Source of the DNA: Microvirga sp. SRT01 | GTDB taxonomy: Bacteria > Pseudomonadota > Alphaproteobacteria > Sphingomonadales > Sphingomonadaceae | Assembly: GCA_018139225.1 (NCBI GenBank) | Contig: JAGSNX010000003.1 | Location: 643,937 to 707,936 of the forward strand | Reading direction: 5' to 3' | Length of the DNA: 64,000 nt | Shown here: piece by piece, positions 25,117-34,800 of the stretch | How the letters are laid out: every line of letters starts with the position of its first letter | Numbering within the stretch: position 1 is the stretch's first letter | Made by a program: the position numbers and the translations under genes | Notes under the pieces: generated by a model | Seen by the model: the letters and a program-made list of their open reading frames with translations, nothing else | Told to the model about the DNA's origin: nothing | Databases searched by the model: none

Positions 25117-26214
25117 ATGACGGATGGTGCCACTTTCGATCAGGATCAGGACACCGTCCGATTCGCGGGCGACCTGTCGCTGGCGCGGCTCGGCACGCTG
25201 CCCGACCGTCTCGATCGCATCGACGGCAAGGTCGCCCGCGTCGACATGAGCGGCGTCCACCGCATCGATACGGTCGGTGCGTGGGTCGTCCACCGTTTCG
25301 CCGCCCGCCACGACGCACCGGTCGAGGGGCTGAGCGCGGATGGCCAGCATCTGTTCGATCAGGTCGTGCAATCCGACACGCCGGTTTCCGTCCGTCCCGG
25401 CCACCAGTCGAGCTTCAAACGGGTGCTGGGCGAAGTCGGCGACGCCGTCGTCGTCGCCGGCCGAACCTTGTACGGCTTGCTCGGCTTCATGGGCGCGACG
25501 GTCATTGCGTTCGGCCAGGTCATTCGCCACCCGCGCCGCTTCCGCTTCAACGCGGTGGTGCACGAGTTCGAAACGGTCGGCGTATCCGCGCTCGCCATCC
25601 TCGGCCTGATGGGCTTCCTGATTGGCATGGTCATCGCGCAACAGGGCGCGGTGCAGCTGCGCCAGTTCGGCGCAGAGGTCTTCACGATCAACCTCGTCGG
25701 TCGCCTGACCTTCCGCGAGCTGGGCGTGCTGATGACCGCGATCATGGTCGCGGGCCGCTCCGGCTCGGCGTTCGCCGCGCAGCTCGGCACGATGAAGCTG
25801 ACCGAGGAAATCGACGCGATGCGAACGATCGGTGTGTCGCCTATGGAGGCGCTGGTGCTGCCGCGCACGCTGGCGGCCATCGTTCTGATGCCGCTGCTCG
25901 GTTTCTACACGTCCATGATCGCGCTGATCGGCGGCGGATTACTGTCGTGGATCACGCTGGAAATTCCGCCGGTCACGTTTGTCGCCCGCATCCGTGAAGT
26001 CGTGCCGATCACCGACCTGTATATCGGCCTGATCAAGGCACCCGTATTCGGCGCGATCATCGCCATCGCCGGGTGTTTCCAGGGTATGCAGGTGGAGGCG
26101 GACGCGGAGCAGGTCGGCCTGCGCACGACTTCCGCAGTGGTGCAGGGCATCTTCCTCGTCATCGTGCTCGACGCGTTCTTCGCGGTGTTCTTCACGTGGA
26201 TCGGGTGGAACTGA
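25117..26214 (+). CDS. mlaE: MlaE-family ABC permease with N-terminal STAS-like domain
   Basis: The permease of a phospholipid-type ABC importer/exporter between inner and outer membranes. The 365 residues have a STAS-like domain (about 1-95; VRFAGDLSLARLGTLPDRLD, SGVHRIDTVGAWVV) joined to the MlaE permease domain (about 105-365; GFLIGMVIAQQGAVQLRQFG, VAGRSGSAFAAQLGTMK, EIDAMRTIGVSPMEALVLP). In E. coli the STAS protein MlaB is separate; here it is fused, as in many alphaproteobacteria. AAGGAG lies 7 bases before the ATG at 25117. The next gene starts at the last base of its stop, so it is the first gene of a four-gene operon. Confidence 0.94.
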   Translation: MTDGATFDQDQDTVRFAGDLSLARLGTLPDRLDRIDGKVARVDMSGVHRIDTVGAWVVHRFAARHDAPVEGLSADGQHLFDQVVQSDTPVSVRPGHQSSFKRVLGEVGDAVVVAGRTLYGLLGFMGATVIAFGQVIRHPRRFRFNAVVHEFETVGVSALAILGLMGFLIGMVIAQQGAVQLRQFGAEVFTINLVGRLTFRELGVLMTAIMVAGRSGSAFAAQLGTMKLTEEIDAMRTIGVSPMEALVLPRTLAAIVLMPLLGFYTSMIALIGGGLLSWITLEIPPVTFVARIREVVPITDLYIGLIKAPVFGAIIAIAGCFQGMQVEADAEQVGLRTTSAVVQGIFLVIVLDAFFAVFFTWIGWN

Positions 26215-27128
26215 TGGCTGTGTCCGACACATCCCGCGACCGCCGCGACGGCGACGACATCATCGTCGACGTCAGGAATTTGCGGAACAGCTTCGGCCCC
26301 TCGGTGATCCACGAAGGGCTGGACCTCCAGGTTCGTCGCGGCGAAATCCTCGGCGTGGTCGGCGGGTCGGGCACCGGCAAGTCGGTGCTGATGCGCTCGA
26401 TCATCGGCCTCCAGACGCCCGATGCGGGCGACATCACCGTGTTCGGAGAGCCGACGATCGGCCGCGACGAGACGGAGGCGACCAACATCCGCAAGCGCTG
26501 GGGCGTGCTGTTCCAGGGGGGCGCGCTGTTCTCGACGCTGACCGTGGCGGAGAACGTGCAGGTCCCGTTACGCGAGTTCTACCGCGACCTTTCGCCTGCA
26601 CTGATCGACGAGATCGCCGCGTATAAGGTCGTGATGACCGGCCTGCCCGCCGATGCCGGCCCGAAATACCCCGCCGAACTGTCGGGCGGCATGAAGAAGC
26701 GCGCCGGCCTCGCCCGCGCGCTGGCGATGGACCCGGAACTGCTGTTCCTCGACGAGCCGACCGCGGGCCTCGACCCGATCGGCGCGGCGGCCTTCGACGA
26801 ACTGATCCAGTCGCTTCAGCGCACGCTGGGCCTGACCGTGTTCCTCATCACCCACGATCTCGACACGCTGTACGCGATCTGCGACCGGGTGGCGGTGCTC
26901 GCCGACAAGAAGGTGATCGCGGTCGGCACGATCGACGAGTTGAAGGCGCTCGATCACCCCTGGATCCATGAGTATTTCGAGGGGCCGCGCGGTCGGGCCG
27001 CCTCGACGACCAAGGAATTCGGCACCAGCGACGCCCAGGCGGACGCGCATCCGACCGAGGTCGTCGCCAACGAGACCGGCCAGCGCTCGCAAGGCGCCGC
27101 CGCCGACAACGCAGCAAGGGCAAGCTGA
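26214..27128 (+). CDS. mlaF: ABC transporter ATPase, MlaF type
   Basis: The ATP-binding subunit for the adjacent MlaE-type permease. The 304 residues show Walker A (GVVGGSGTGKSVLMR, about 45-60), the Q loop (VLFQGGALFSTLTVAEN), the signature ELSGGMKKRAGLARALAM and Walker B with LLFLDEPTAGLDPIGA, then the His switch VFLITHDLDTLY. LSGGMKKR is characteristic of Mla-type ATPases. A C-terminal extension of about 45 residues after EYFEGPRGRAA is Ala- and Asp-rich and looks disordered. The start overlaps the mlaE stop by one base (TGATG); the stop similarly overlaps mlaD. Confidence 0.95.
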   Translation: MAVSDTSRDRRDGDDIIVDVRNLRNSFGPSVIHEGLDLQVRRGEILGVVGGSGTGKSVLMRSIIGLQTPDAGDITVFGEPTIGRDETEATNIRKRWGVLFQGGALFSTLTVAENVQVPLREFYRDLSPALIDEIAAYKVVMTGLPADAGPKYPAELSGGMKKRAGLARALAMDPELLFLDEPTAGLDPIGAAAFDELIQSLQRTLGLTVFLITHDLDTLYAICDRVAVLADKKVIAVGTIDELKALDHPWIHEYFEGPRGRAASTTKEFGTSDAQADAHPTEVVANETGQRSQGAAADNAARAS

Positions 27129-28093
27129 TGGAAACCCGTTCTAATCACGTCCTCGTCGGCGCCGTCGTGCTGATCCTGCTCGGGGTGCTCGCGCTGTTCA
27201 CCGTGTGGATCGCGCGGCTCGGCGGCACCGAAGAGAAAGAGTACGATATCTTCTTCCGCCAGTCGGTCGACGGGCTCGCCCGCGGCTCGGCCGTGACGTT
27301 TTCGGGCGTACCGTCGGGTCAGGTGAAACAGATCGCGCTTTGGGCCAACGATCCGCAGTTCGTGCGCGTCCGCATCAGCGTCAACCACGACACGCCGATC
27401 CTGCTTGGCACCACCGCCAGCATCTCCGGCGTCGGCTTCACCGGCGTCAGCCAGGTGTCGCTGGACGGCGCGCGGAAGGGGCAGGCGGCGATCGCCTGTC
27501 CAGAAACGCCGCGTGCCGATCAGTGCCCTTACGGGGTACCGGTGATCCCGACCAAGCAGGGCGGTCTGGGCGCGATCCTGAATTCCGCGCCGCAGTTGCT
27601 GGAACGGCTGTCGACATTGACCGAGCGCCTCACCGGCCTGCTCACCGACCGCAATCAGGCGTCGATCGCCGGCATCCTGGAAAACACCAATCGCCTGACC
27701 GATGCGTTGGCCGATCGCGGACCGGAGATTGCGGCGACACTGGCGCAGACTCGCGTCGCCATCCAGCAGGCGGGCGACGCCGCGCAGCAGATCGGCGCGC
27801 TGGCGGCGACCACCAACGGCGTGCTGGCAAACGACATCCAGCCGACGATCCGCAACCTGAACGGGGCGATCGCGGCGGCGCAACAGTCGGCGGAGACGCT
27901 GAACGGCGCGATCAACGATGCGCGGCCCGGCCTCCAGACCTTCTCGCGCCAGACGATCCCGGAAGCGAACCGGCTGGTCCGCGACCTGCGCACGACGGCG
28001 GCGGCGCTGTCGTCGGTGGCGGAGAAGGTCGATCAGCAGGGCGCGAGTTCGCTCATCGGGCAGCAGAAGCTGCCGGACTACAAGGGTAAGTGA
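27128..28093 (+). CDS. mlaD: MlaD/MCE-family lipid transport protein
   Basis: A 321-residue periplasmic protein anchored in the inner membrane by one N-terminal helix (VLVGAVVLILLGVLALFTVW). The MCE domain (about 35-115; FFRQSVDGLARGSAVTFSGV and SISGVGFTGVSQVSLDG) forms the hexameric ring through which lipids pass in this family. The long C-terminal part (about 140-310) is predicted helical, with heptad-like Ala/Leu/Gln patterns (TLAQTRVAIQQAGDAAQQIG), and could form a tube or coiled coil. It overlaps mlaF by one base and is followed 11 bases later by a lipoprotein gene. Confidence 0.94.
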   Translation: METRSNHVLVGAVVLILLGVLALFTVWIARLGGTEEKEYDIFFRQSVDGLARGSAVTFSGVPSGQVKQIALWANDPQFVRVRISVNHDTPILLGTTASISGVGFTGVSQVSLDGARKGQAAIACPETPRADQCPYGVPVIPTKQGGLGAILNSAPQLLERLSTLTERLTGLLTDRNQASIAGILENTNRLTDALADRGPEIAATLAQTRVAIQQAGDAAQQIGALAATTNGVLANDIQPTIRNLNGAIAAAQQSAETLNGAINDARPGLQTFSRQTIPEANRLVRDLRTTAAALSSVAEKVDQQGASSLIGQQKLPDYKGK

Positions 28094-28104
28094 GGGGTAT
28101 CGGC

Positions 28105-28695
28105 ATGAAGACGCTCTCGATCGCGATCGGCCTTCTCGCCGCGCTCCCGCTCGCCGGCTGCATCAGCTTCGGCGCGACCCCGCCCGACACGCTGATGAAG
28201 CTGGAGGCGACGACGCAGGTGCCGGTTGGTCAGGTCCAGAACTCGGCGACCGCGAAGTCGATCGTGATCGGCGTGCCGGTGACGCCGCAGTCGCTGGCGA
28301 CGCAGCGCGTGCCCGTTGCGACCAGCGCGACCAGCGTCGCCTATGTGAAGGATGCGCAGTGGACGGAGCCGCCGTCACGCCTGTTCGCACGGGTCGTGTC
28401 CGACACCGTGTCGGCGCGCACCGGTCGCGTCGTGCTCAGCCCGGTGCAGGCGGTGGCGGAGGCCAACGACGATCTGGAGGGCGAACTGCGCACATTCGGG
28501 CTAGACGCCGCGACGCGGGAAGCCGTGGTCACGTTCGACGGTGCGCTCCAGCGGGCTGGCCAGCCCGCAACGGAGAAGCGCCGGTTCGAGGCGCGCGTCC
28601 CGGTGGCGGCGATCGACGCCGCATCGGCGGGACCGGCGTTGAATCAGGCCGCCAATCAGGTCGCGTCGGAAGTCGCCGACTGGATCGGGCGCTGA
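28105..28695 (+). CDS. ABC-type transport auxiliary lipoprotein (PqiC-like)
   Basis: A 196-residue predicted outer membrane lipoprotein. The lipobox is clear (LAALPLAGC, cysteine at about residue 18), after a 17-residue signal. GAGGGG lies 7 bases before the ATG at 28105. The body resembles the PqiC/auxiliary lipoprotein family found at the end of MCE operons, with SIVIGVPVTPQSLATQRVPV and a conserved C-terminal helix NQAANQVASEVADWIG. It likely docks the MCE assembly at the outer membrane and thereby replaces MlaA/MlaC-type partners, which are not seen here. Last gene of the operon. Confidence 0.87.
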   Translation: MKTLSIAIGLLAALPLAGCISFGATPPDTLMKLEATTQVPVGQVQNSATAKSIVIGVPVTPQSLATQRVPVATSATSVAYVKDAQWTEPPSRLFARVVSDTVSARTGRVVLSPVQAVAEANDDLEGELRTFGLDAATREAVVTFDGALQRAGQPATEKRRFEARVPVAAIDAASAGPALNQAANQVASEVADWIGR

Positions 28696-29220
28696 ACAAT
28701 TTGGAACGCTGCGAGCGTCAGCGCTGAGTGGTATATCCAATGGCAACGGTGAAGTATCGGCGCTGATAGATTCACCTGAGCGTCGCTCGGACACCGCGGC
28801 GGCGCTGGCCAGCTAGAGCCGATCGACGCTCAGCCTATCTCCGTCACCCGGACTTGTTCGGCAATGACCCCCTTGAGATATGTATAGGTCATGTGTCCCG
28901 CGAAGGCGGGGACCCAGTACTGGGTCCCCGCCTTCGCGGGAGTACATGGATGCCGTGCAGGCCGCGTCCATGTTTCAAGGGGATAAGCACGGACGATTCC
29001 GGACTGGCTATGCGTAAAGAGCAAAAGCACCTTCGGGGCTGAATGTCGGTCAGCTCGGCCGTGCACCCTGCGCAAATCGTATTGATCGAAGTAAGTATCT
29101 GTCAGCTATCGGGAATTGGGTCTCAATCCAGCGGAACCGGGTCGCCGTGCGAAGGATTGCACCGCCTTGTCGAACCACTCCGTGCGCAGCGTCGCGCGGG
29201 CGTTTGTACAGGAGAGATAT
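28696..29220. other. 525-base intergenic region without a supportable gene
   Basis: No frame on either strand has convincing coding character. The only clear structure is the long palindrome at 28896-28941. The last 60 bases hold the leader of the DUF4142 gene, with GGAGAG 6 bases before its start. Confidence 0.6.
28896..28941. repeat. Perfect 46-base palindrome (REP-like)
   Basis: Bases 28896-28918 are exactly complementary to 28919-28941, with the core ACCCAGTACTGGGT at the centre and CCCGCGAAGGCGGGG arms. There is no loop, so it would form a cruciform in DNA or a long stem in RNA. The arm sequence CCCGCCTTCGCGGG is of the kind seen as dispersed repeats in sphingomonads. It could also end transcription of the Mla operon, 200 bases upstream, but no T tract follows. 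Confidence 0.85.
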
Positions 29221-29706
29221 ATGATCGTTCGCACTTTCAGCATCGCCGCCGCACTGGCGATCATGCCCGCCGCGGCCCACGCGCAGGCCGTCGCCCCCAA
29301 GACCTATGTCGCCAAGGCCGGCGCCAGCGACTTGTATGAAAAACAGTCGAGCCAGCTCGTGCTGGCCTCGACCAAGGATGCCAAGGTCCGCCAGTTCGCG
29401 AACCAGATGATCGCGCACCACACCAAGAGCACCAACGACGTGAAGGCTGCCGCCCGGCAGGCGGGTATCGCCGTGCCGCCACCCAAGCTGGAGCCGATGC
29501 AGGCCAGCAACATCGCCAAGCTGCGAGCAGCCAAGGGCACCGCGCGCGATCAGGCCTATATCCAGCAGCAGAAGGTCGCGCATCAGCAGGCATTGGCGCT
29601 GCATCAGGGCTATGCCGCGAACGGCACCGCCGCTCCGCTGAAGACCGCCGCCGCAGCGATCGCCCCGGTGGTGCAGACCCACATCGACGAACTGCAGCAG
29701 ATGTAA
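29221..29706 (+). CDS. DUF4142-family secreted protein
   Basis: A 161-residue protein with a signal peptide (MIVRTFSIAAALAIMPAAA, cleaving after HAQA) and a four-helix DUF4142 domain. The typical features are AGASDLYEKQSSQLVLAST, KVRQFANQMIAHHTKSTNDV and HQQALALHQGYA. The family is ferritin-like in fold but with no sure function. The start at 29221 is set by GGAGAG and the signal peptide. It stands alone; CitE-like is convergent after a REP-like region. Confidence 0.9.
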   Translation: MIVRTFSIAAALAIMPAAAHAQAVAPKTYVAKAGASDLYEKQSSQLVLASTKDAKVRQFANQMIAHHTKSTNDVKAAARQAGIAVPPPKLEPMQASNIAKLRAAKGTARDQAYIQQQKVAHQQALALHQGYAANGTAAPLKTAAAAIAPVVQTHIDELQQM

Positions 29707-29750
29707 TGGATGGGTCGGGCGACAGGTATCGCCCGCCCCTTCGGTCAGCC

Positions 29751-29843
29751 GTCATGCCGGGCGTGTCCGGCATCCACTGCCGGACACGCCCGCAACTCGT
29801 GATCGGGTCGCTCCGTGGATGTCCGAGCCAGCCCGGCATGACG
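29751..29843. repeat. REP-like pair (GTCATGCCGGG family)
   Basis: GTCATGCCGGGCGTGTCCGG at 29751 and GCCCGGCATGAC ending at about 29842 face each other as inverted units, with another hairpin (GCCGGACACGCCCG) inside. The same outer unit recurs at 58738-58764 and 63345-63371. It lies between the convergent DUF4142 and CitE-like genes. Confidence 0.75.
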
Positions 29844-29862
29844 ACGACCGGTCGCTCCGGCG

Positions 29863-30720
29863 CTACTCCACCAGCGCGAGCACCCGCTCCGCCTCCATCA
29901 GATGCAGCCGCTCGACCATCTCACCGTTCAATCTGATCGCGCCGCGTCCCTCGGTACCGGGGGACGCAAACGCCGCGACGATCGCCCGCGCGCGCCCCAC
30001 CTCCGCCTCCGTCGGCCCGAACGCAGCGTTGGCCGCATCGATCTGCGCCGGATGGATCAGGCTCTTGCCGTCGAACCCCCAGTCCGCGCCCTGTCGACAC
30101 TCCGCTGCCAGCCGATCAGGATCGTCGAACACGTTCAGCACGCCGTCCAGCGCCAGCATCCGGCCCGCCCGCGCCGCCGCGACGATCTGCGCCAGCGCGG
30201 GCAGCAGGGGCGCCCGGTCCGGTCCCGGTCGGCAGCGCAGGTCCAGCGCCAGATCGTTCGTGCCCGCTACCAGCGCACCAAGGCGCAGCTCGGCTGCCGC
30301 CGACGCGATCTCTGGCAGCGCCATGATCCCGCGTGCCGTTTCGATCATCGCCCACACTGCGGGACCGTTGGGCCCAAGCCGCTCGCGCGCCATCCGCAAC
30401 GTCGCGACCCCGTCGACCTTCGGCAGCAATACCGCGTCCGGCGGCGCCGTCGCCAGCGCCGCGAGATCGTCCTCCGCCCATTCGCCGTCCACCGCGTTGA
30501 TGCGCACGACCAGCAGACGGGGTCCGAAGCCGCCGTCGTGCAGCGCCGCCCGCGCAGCATCCCGAGCCGCCGCCTTGGCTTCCGGTGCTACCGAATCTTC
30601 CAGGTCCAGAACCACCGCATCGCACGGCAGACCGCGTGCCTTGACGATCGCCCGCGCGTTGGATGCCGGCAGGAACAGCGCGCTGCGGCAGCGGGACATC
30701 GGGGAAGCCATCATCTTCAT
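29863..30720 (-). CDS. CitE-like HpcH/HpaI aldolase/citrate lyase family protein
   Basis: A 285-residue TIM-barrel enzyme of the CitE/malyl-CoA lyase type, which cleaves or forms C-C bonds of CoA-linked hydroxyacids with Mg. Seen are the N-terminal RSALFLPASNARAIVKA, the motif DAVVLDLEDSVAPEAK with acidic residues, VWAMIETARGIMALP with the metal-binding Glu, and GALVAGTNDLALDL. The C terminus has FDGKSLIHPAQIDAAN. No citrate lyase alpha or gamma subunit is near, so the true substrate is unknown; beta-methylmalyl-CoA or citramalyl-CoA are possible. It is divergent from cyoA across 75 bases. Confidence 0.9.
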   Translation of the reverse strand: MKMMASPMSRCRSALFLPASNARAIVKARGLPCDAVVLDLEDSVAPEAKAAARDAARAALHDGGFGPRLLVVRINAVDGEWAEDDLAALATAPPDAVLLPKVDGVATLRMARERLGPNGPAVWAMIETARGIMALPEIASAAAELRLGALVAGTNDLALDLRCRPGPDRAPLLPALAQIVAAARAGRMLALDGVLNVFDDPDRLAAECRQGADWGFDGKSLIHPAQIDAANAAFGPTEAEVGRARAIVAAFASPGTEGRGAIRLNGEMVERLHLMEAERVLALVE

Positions 30721-30795
30721 GATCCATGTTGTCCGGTGACACTTTTCGGCATTGGCAGCCTAGCAGCGGATCGTCGGCAGGCGTAGAGCCAAGCT

Positions 30796-31680
30796 GTGAT
30801 CGCCGGTAAACCTCGCTCGATCCGCATCGCCGCGGTGGCCGTCGCGCTGCTGCTGGCCGCCTGCGAACCGGGTGTCCTCAATCCCGCCGGGCCGGTGGCG
30901 GCTGGCGAGCGGACGGTTCTGCTCAATTCGCTGGTCATCATGCTCGGCATCGTCATCCCGACGATCGTCGCCACCCTGGCCTTTGCATGGTGGTTCCGCG
31001 CCGGCAACACCCGCGCGACGTACCTGCCGACCTGGACCTATTCCGGGCGAGTCGAACTGCTGGTGTGGTCCGTGCCAGCGCTGGTGGTCATCTTCCTTGC
31101 GGGCATAACCTGGATCGGCAGCCACGATCTCGCCCCTGAAAAGCCGCTGGCGTCGAAGGTCGCACCGATCGAGGTGCAGGTCGTCGCGCTCGACTGGAAA
31201 TGGCTGTTCATCTATCCCGGCCAGAACGTCGCGACCGTCAATCGCCTCGTCATTCCCGTCGGTACGCCGGTCCGGTTCCGCATCACCAGCGGCACCGTCA
31301 TGAACAGCTTCTTCGTGCCGCAGCTCGGTAGTCAGATCTATGCGATGTCGGGCATGGACTCGCGCCTGCACCTGCAAGCCGACCAGCCCGGCAGCTATCG
31401 CGGCATGTCCGCGCACTATAGCGGGGAAGGGTTCGCCGACATGAATTTCGTCGTCGATGCCGTACCGCGCGCGCAATTTGCGGGTTGGGTCGCGCAAACG
31501 CGGGCGGCGGGACCGCTGCTCGACGGCCCCGGTTTCGCCGAGCTCGCTCGGGAGGCATCGTCGGTGAAGACGCCGTTCAGCTACCGCGCGGTGCTGCCCG
31601 GCCTTTACGACCGCATCGTCGCGCACGCCGGTGCCGCGGTCCGCGACACCGCCGATTCCGGCCGGGAGGACAAGAAGTGA
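30796..31680 (+). CDS. cyoA: Cytochrome bo3-type quinol oxidase subunit II
   Basis: Subunit II of the proton-pumping terminal oxidase. The 294 residues begin with a lipoprotein-type signal ([15 protein letters not shown]), two membrane helices ([20 protein letters not shown] and [20 protein letters not shown]), then the cupredoxin domain. The Cu(A) ligands of cytochrome c oxidases (two Cys, Glu, Met, His) are not present; instead [20 protein letters not shown] closely fits the quinol oxidase form. GTG at 30796 is the start. The stop overlaps the cyoB start. The electron donor is therefore ubiquinol. Confidence 0.95.
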   Translation: MIAGKPRSIRIAAVAVALLLAACEPGVLNPAGPVAAGERTVLLNSLVIMLGIVIPTIVATLAFAWWFRAGNTRATYLPTWTYSGRVELLVWSVPALVVIFLAGITWIGSHDLAPEKPLASKVAPIEVQVVALDWKWLFIYPGQNVATVNRLVIPVGTPVRFRITSGTVMNSFFVPQLGSQIYAMSGMDSRLHLQADQPGSYRGMSAHYSGEGFADMNFVVDAVPRAQFAGWVAQTRAAGPLLDGPGFAELAREASSVKTPFSYRAVLPGLYDRIVAHAGAAVRDTADSGREDKK

Positions 31681-33725
31681 GCCCGCTGCACCCCGTCGAG
31701 ATGGGGCAGATCTCGCCGATCTTCGGCAAGCTGAACTGGGACTCGATCCCGTTCGACGAGCCGCTGCCGCTGGTGTCGTCCGCCGTCGTGGCGATCGCGA
31801 TCCTGAGCATCCTCGGCTGGGTGTGGAAGAAGGGGCTGTTCCCCTATCTGTGGAAGGAGTGGATCACCTCCGTCGATCACAAGCGGATCGGGGTGATGTA
31901 CTGCGTGCTGGCGGCAGTGATGCTGCTACGCGGCTTTTCCGATGCACTGCTGATGCGCTCGCAACAGGCGATCGCGTACATGAACCCGGGCTACCTGCCG
32001 CCCGACCACTACGACCAGATCTTTTCCGCGCACGGCACGATCATGATCTTCTTCGTCGCGATGACGTTCATGATCGGCCTGATGAATTTCGCCCTGCCGC
32101 TTCAGCTCGGCGTCCGCGATGTGGCGTTCCCGACGTTGAATTCCGTCAGCTTCTGGCTGACCGCCAGCGGCGCGCTACTGCTCAACATCAGCCTCGTGGT
32201 CGGGGAGTTCGCGAAGACCGGCTGGGTCGTCTATCCGCCGCTCAGCGAGTTGCGCTTCTCGCCTGGGGTCGGGGTGGATTACTATCTGTGGGCGATCCAG
32301 ATATCGGGCGTCGGCACGTTGCTGTCGGGCGTGAATCTGGTCACGACGATCCTGAAGATGCGCGCGCCCGGCATGGGCTACACCCGGATGCCGATGTTCT
32401 GCTGGACGTCGCTGGCGGCGAACCTGCTGATCGTCGCCGCCTTCCCGATCCTGACCGCGACGCTGGCGATGCTGACGCTCGACCGGTATCTCGGTTTCCA
32501 CTTCTTCACGAACGAGGCTGGTGGCAACCAGATGATGTTCGTGAACCTGATCTGGGCATGGGGCCATCCGGAGGTCTACATCCTGATCCTGCCCGCGTTC
32601 GGCATCTTCTCCGAAGTCGTGTCGACCTTCTCGGGCAAGCCGCTGTTCGGCTATCGATCGATGATCGCGGCGACGATGGTCATCTGCATCCTGTCGTTCA
32701 TGGTCTGGCTCCACCATTTCTTCACGATGGGGGCGGGGGCGGACGTCAACGGCTTCTTCGGCATCACGACGATGATCATCGCGGTGCCGACGGGGGTGAA
32801 GGTCTTCAACTGGCTGTTCACGATGTACGGTGGCCGCATCCGCTTCACCTCGATGATGCTGTGGTCGCTGGGCTTCATGGTCACGTTCGTGATCGGCGGG
32901 ATGACCGGCGTGCTGCTCGCCGTACCGCCCGCCGATTTCGTGCTGCACAACTCGCTGTTCCTCGTCGCGCATTTTCATAACGTCGTGATCGGCGGCGTGC
33001 TGTTCGGCGCGTTTGCGGGTCTGACCTATTGGTGGCCCAAGGCGTTCGGCTTCACCCTCGACGAGCGCTGGGGAAAGCGTGCCTTCTGGTTCTGGATCGT
33101 CGGCTTCTACGTCGCCTTCATGCCGCTCTACGTGCTCGGCCTGATGGGCATGACGCGACGTTTGGGCCATTACGACGTTGCCGCCTGGCATCCGTGGCTG
33201 ATCGCCGCGGCGGTCGGTGCGGTGCTGATCGCGATCGGCATCGCGTGCCAGATCGTCATGATCTACGTCTCGATCCGCGACCGCGAGCGGCTGGCCGACA
33301 CCAGCGGCGATCCCTGGGATGGCCGCACGCTGGAGTGGATCACGACCTCGCCACCCCCGCCGTTCAACTTCGCGGTGCTGCCGAACGTGCAGGGCGAGGA
33401 AGCCTATTGGGACATCAAGTCGCGCGCGCTGGAGAAGAAGCAGCTCAGCGACCGCCCCGAATATGAGCATTTCGAGATGCCGCATAACTCGCCGACGGGC
33501 ATCGTCACCGCGTTCTTCGCGACGGTGATGGGGTTCGCGCTGATCTGGCACATCTGGTGGATGGTGATCCTCGGCTTCCTCGGCGCGTGGGCGACGTTCG
33601 TGGTCTTCGCGTGGCGCGACGAGGCGGAATACGAAGTCCCGGCTGAGGAAGCCCGCCGCCGCGACGCCGAACGCCGCCGCGCCAAGGCGATCCTGCTGGG
33701 CCTGCCCGAGGACAGCGTCGCATGA
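31677..33725 (+). CDS. cyoB: Cytochrome bo3-type quinol oxidase subunit I
   Basis: The catalytic heme-copper subunit, 682 residues. The GTG at 31677 overlaps the cyoA stop and has GGGAGG upstream. Typical features are [15 protein letters not shown], the first heme-ligand His in [15 protein letters not shown], the Cu(B)/cross-linked Tyr region [17 protein letters not shown], a second His pair in [10 protein letters not shown], and the axial heme histidines in [17 protein letters not shown]. The long helix-rich C-terminal extension beyond residue 530 is standard for bo3-type enzymes. Proton pumping D- and K-channel residues appear conserved by context but were not checked one by one. Confidence 0.97.
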   Translation: MSPLHPVEMGQISPIFGKLNWDSIPFDEPLPLVSSAVVAIAILSILGWVWKKGLFPYLWKEWITSVDHKRIGVMYCVLAAVMLLRGFSDALLMRSQQAIAYMNPGYLPPDHYDQIFSAHGTIMIFFVAMTFMIGLMNFALPLQLGVRDVAFPTLNSVSFWLTASGALLLNISLVVGEFAKTGWVVYPPLSELRFSPGVGVDYYLWAIQISGVGTLLSGVNLVTTILKMRAPGMGYTRMPMFCWTSLAANLLIVAAFPILTATLAMLTLDRYLGFHFFTNEAGGNQMMFVNLIWAWGHPEVYILILPAFGIFSEVVSTFSGKPLFGYRSMIAATMVICILSFMVWLHHFFTMGAGADVNGFFGITTMIIAVPTGVKVFNWLFTMYGGRIRFTSMMLWSLGFMVTFVIGGMTGVLLAVPPADFVLHNSLFLVAHFHNVVIGGVLFGAFAGLTYWWPKAFGFTLDERWGKRAFWFWIVGFYVAFMPLYVLGLMGMTRRLGHYDVAAWHPWLIAAAVGAVLIAIGIACQIVMIYVSIRDRERLADTSGDPWDGRTLEWITTSPPPPFNFAVLPNVQGEEAYWDIKSRALEKKQLSDRPEYEHFEMPHNSPTGIVTAFFATVMGFALIWHIWWMVILGFLGAWATFVVFAWRDEAEYEVPAEEARRRDAERRRAKAILLGLPEDSVA

Positions 33726-34393
33726 GCGCGCAGGCAGCAGCCCGACACGGCGGCCACGGCCACGGCGGGGGCGACCCTAACCACCTCGGCCACGGCGATA
33801 CGCCGATCAGCGAGCAGGGACCGGCGTCGAAGCGGATCGTCGTGGCCTATGGCTTCTGGATCTTCCTGCTCTCCGACTTCATCATGTTCTCCGGTTTCTT
33901 CGCGGCCTATGCCGTGCTGGTCGGGGAGACGGCGGGCGGGCCGGGCGGACGCGATCTGTTCGAACTGCCGCTGGTCGCCGGGGAAACCGCGCTGTTGCTG
34001 CTGTCCAGCTTCGCGTGCGGCATGGCCGGTATCGCGATGCACGCCCGCTCCATCAAATGGTTTCAGGTCGCGATGGCGGCGACCGCGTTGCTCGGCGCCG
34101 GCTTCCTCGCGCTGGAACTCTACGAATTCCTGCATCTGATCGGCGAGGGTGCCGGGCCGGGGCGCAGTGCGTTCCTGTCGGCGTTCTTCGCGCTGGTCGG
34201 GTGCCACGGCGTCCACGTCGCGCTCGGCCTCGCATGGCTGACGACGATGATGGCGCAGGTCTGGACCAAGGGTTTCCGCGAGGACATCGACCGGCGCATC
34301 GCGTGTTTCATGCTGTTCTGGCACGCGCTCGACATCATCTGGGTAGCCTTGTTCACCGTTGTCTACCTTCTCGGCGCGGGAGCGGCGACATGA
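33722..34393 (+). CDS. cyoC: Cytochrome bo3-type quinol oxidase subunit III
   Basis: A 223-residue membrane subunit with about five helices that stabilises the oxidase core. The N terminus is a His/Gly-rich stretch ([18 protein letters not shown], about 9-26), unusual but seen in related proteins, and might bind metal. [20 protein letters not shown] and [14 protein letters not shown] are typical subunit III motifs. Start and stop overlap the neighbours (ATGA), which shows tight coupling within cyoABCD. Confidence 0.95.
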   Translation: MSAQAAARHGGHGHGGGDPNHLGHGDTPISEQGPASKRIVVAYGFWIFLLSDFIMFSGFFAAYAVLVGETAGGPGGRDLFELPLVAGETALLLLSSFACGMAGIAMHARSIKWFQVAMAATALLGAGFLALELYEFLHLIGEGAGPGRSAFLSAFFALVGCHGVHVALGLAWLTTMMAQVWTKGFREDIDRRIACFMLFWHALDIIWVALFTVVYLLGAGAAT

Positions 34394-34800
34394 GCGAACG
34401 CGACATGGAGATGGAGTCCGATCACGAGACGGGCGACTCCGCGCCGGGCGAAAGCGACGAGCATGACGGCGCGTCGGTCGCGATCCAGGTCCGCAACTAT
34501 CTGGTCGGGCTGGGACTGGCGACGGTGCTGACCGCCGCGTCCTTCTGGGCGGCGGGCACCGGGCTGATCTATGGCCCCGGCATCCCCGTCGCGCTGATCG
34601 CGCTCGCGGTGGCGCAGATGGGCATCCACCTCGTCTTCTTTCTGCACATCACCACCGGGCCGGACAACAGCAACAACGTGCTGGCGCTGGCATTCGGCGT
34701 GCTGATCGTCGGACTGGTGCTGATCGGCACGATCTGGATCATGAACCATCTCGACCACAACCTGATGCCGATGGGCGAGATGATGCGGATGCAGCGTTAG
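34390..34800 (+). CDS. cyoD: Cytochrome bo3-type quinol oxidase subunit IV
   Basis: The small subunit, 136 residues, with an acidic N-terminal tail (about 1-35, rich in Asp and Glu) and three membrane helices (VGLGLATVLTAASFWA, VALIALAVAQMGIHLVFFLH, VLIVGLVLIGTIWIM). ATTGPDNSN-type loop (ITTGPDNSNNV) is a family feature. Its stop TAG overlaps the opposite-strand stop of treA: TTA at 34797-34799 is the complement of the treA TAA. No heme O synthase (cyoE) follows. Confidence 0.92.
   Translation: MSERDMEMESDHETGDSAPGESDEHDGASVAIQVRNYLVGLGLATVLTAASFWAAGTGLIYGPGIPVALIALAVAQMGIHLVFFLHITTGPDNSNNVLALAFGVLIVGLVLIGTIWIMNHLDHNLMPMGEMMRMQR

Noticed and set aside
28696..28895. A gene remnant after the Mla lipoprotein
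   Set aside because: Short open frames are present on both strands but show no recognisable motif or codon bias.
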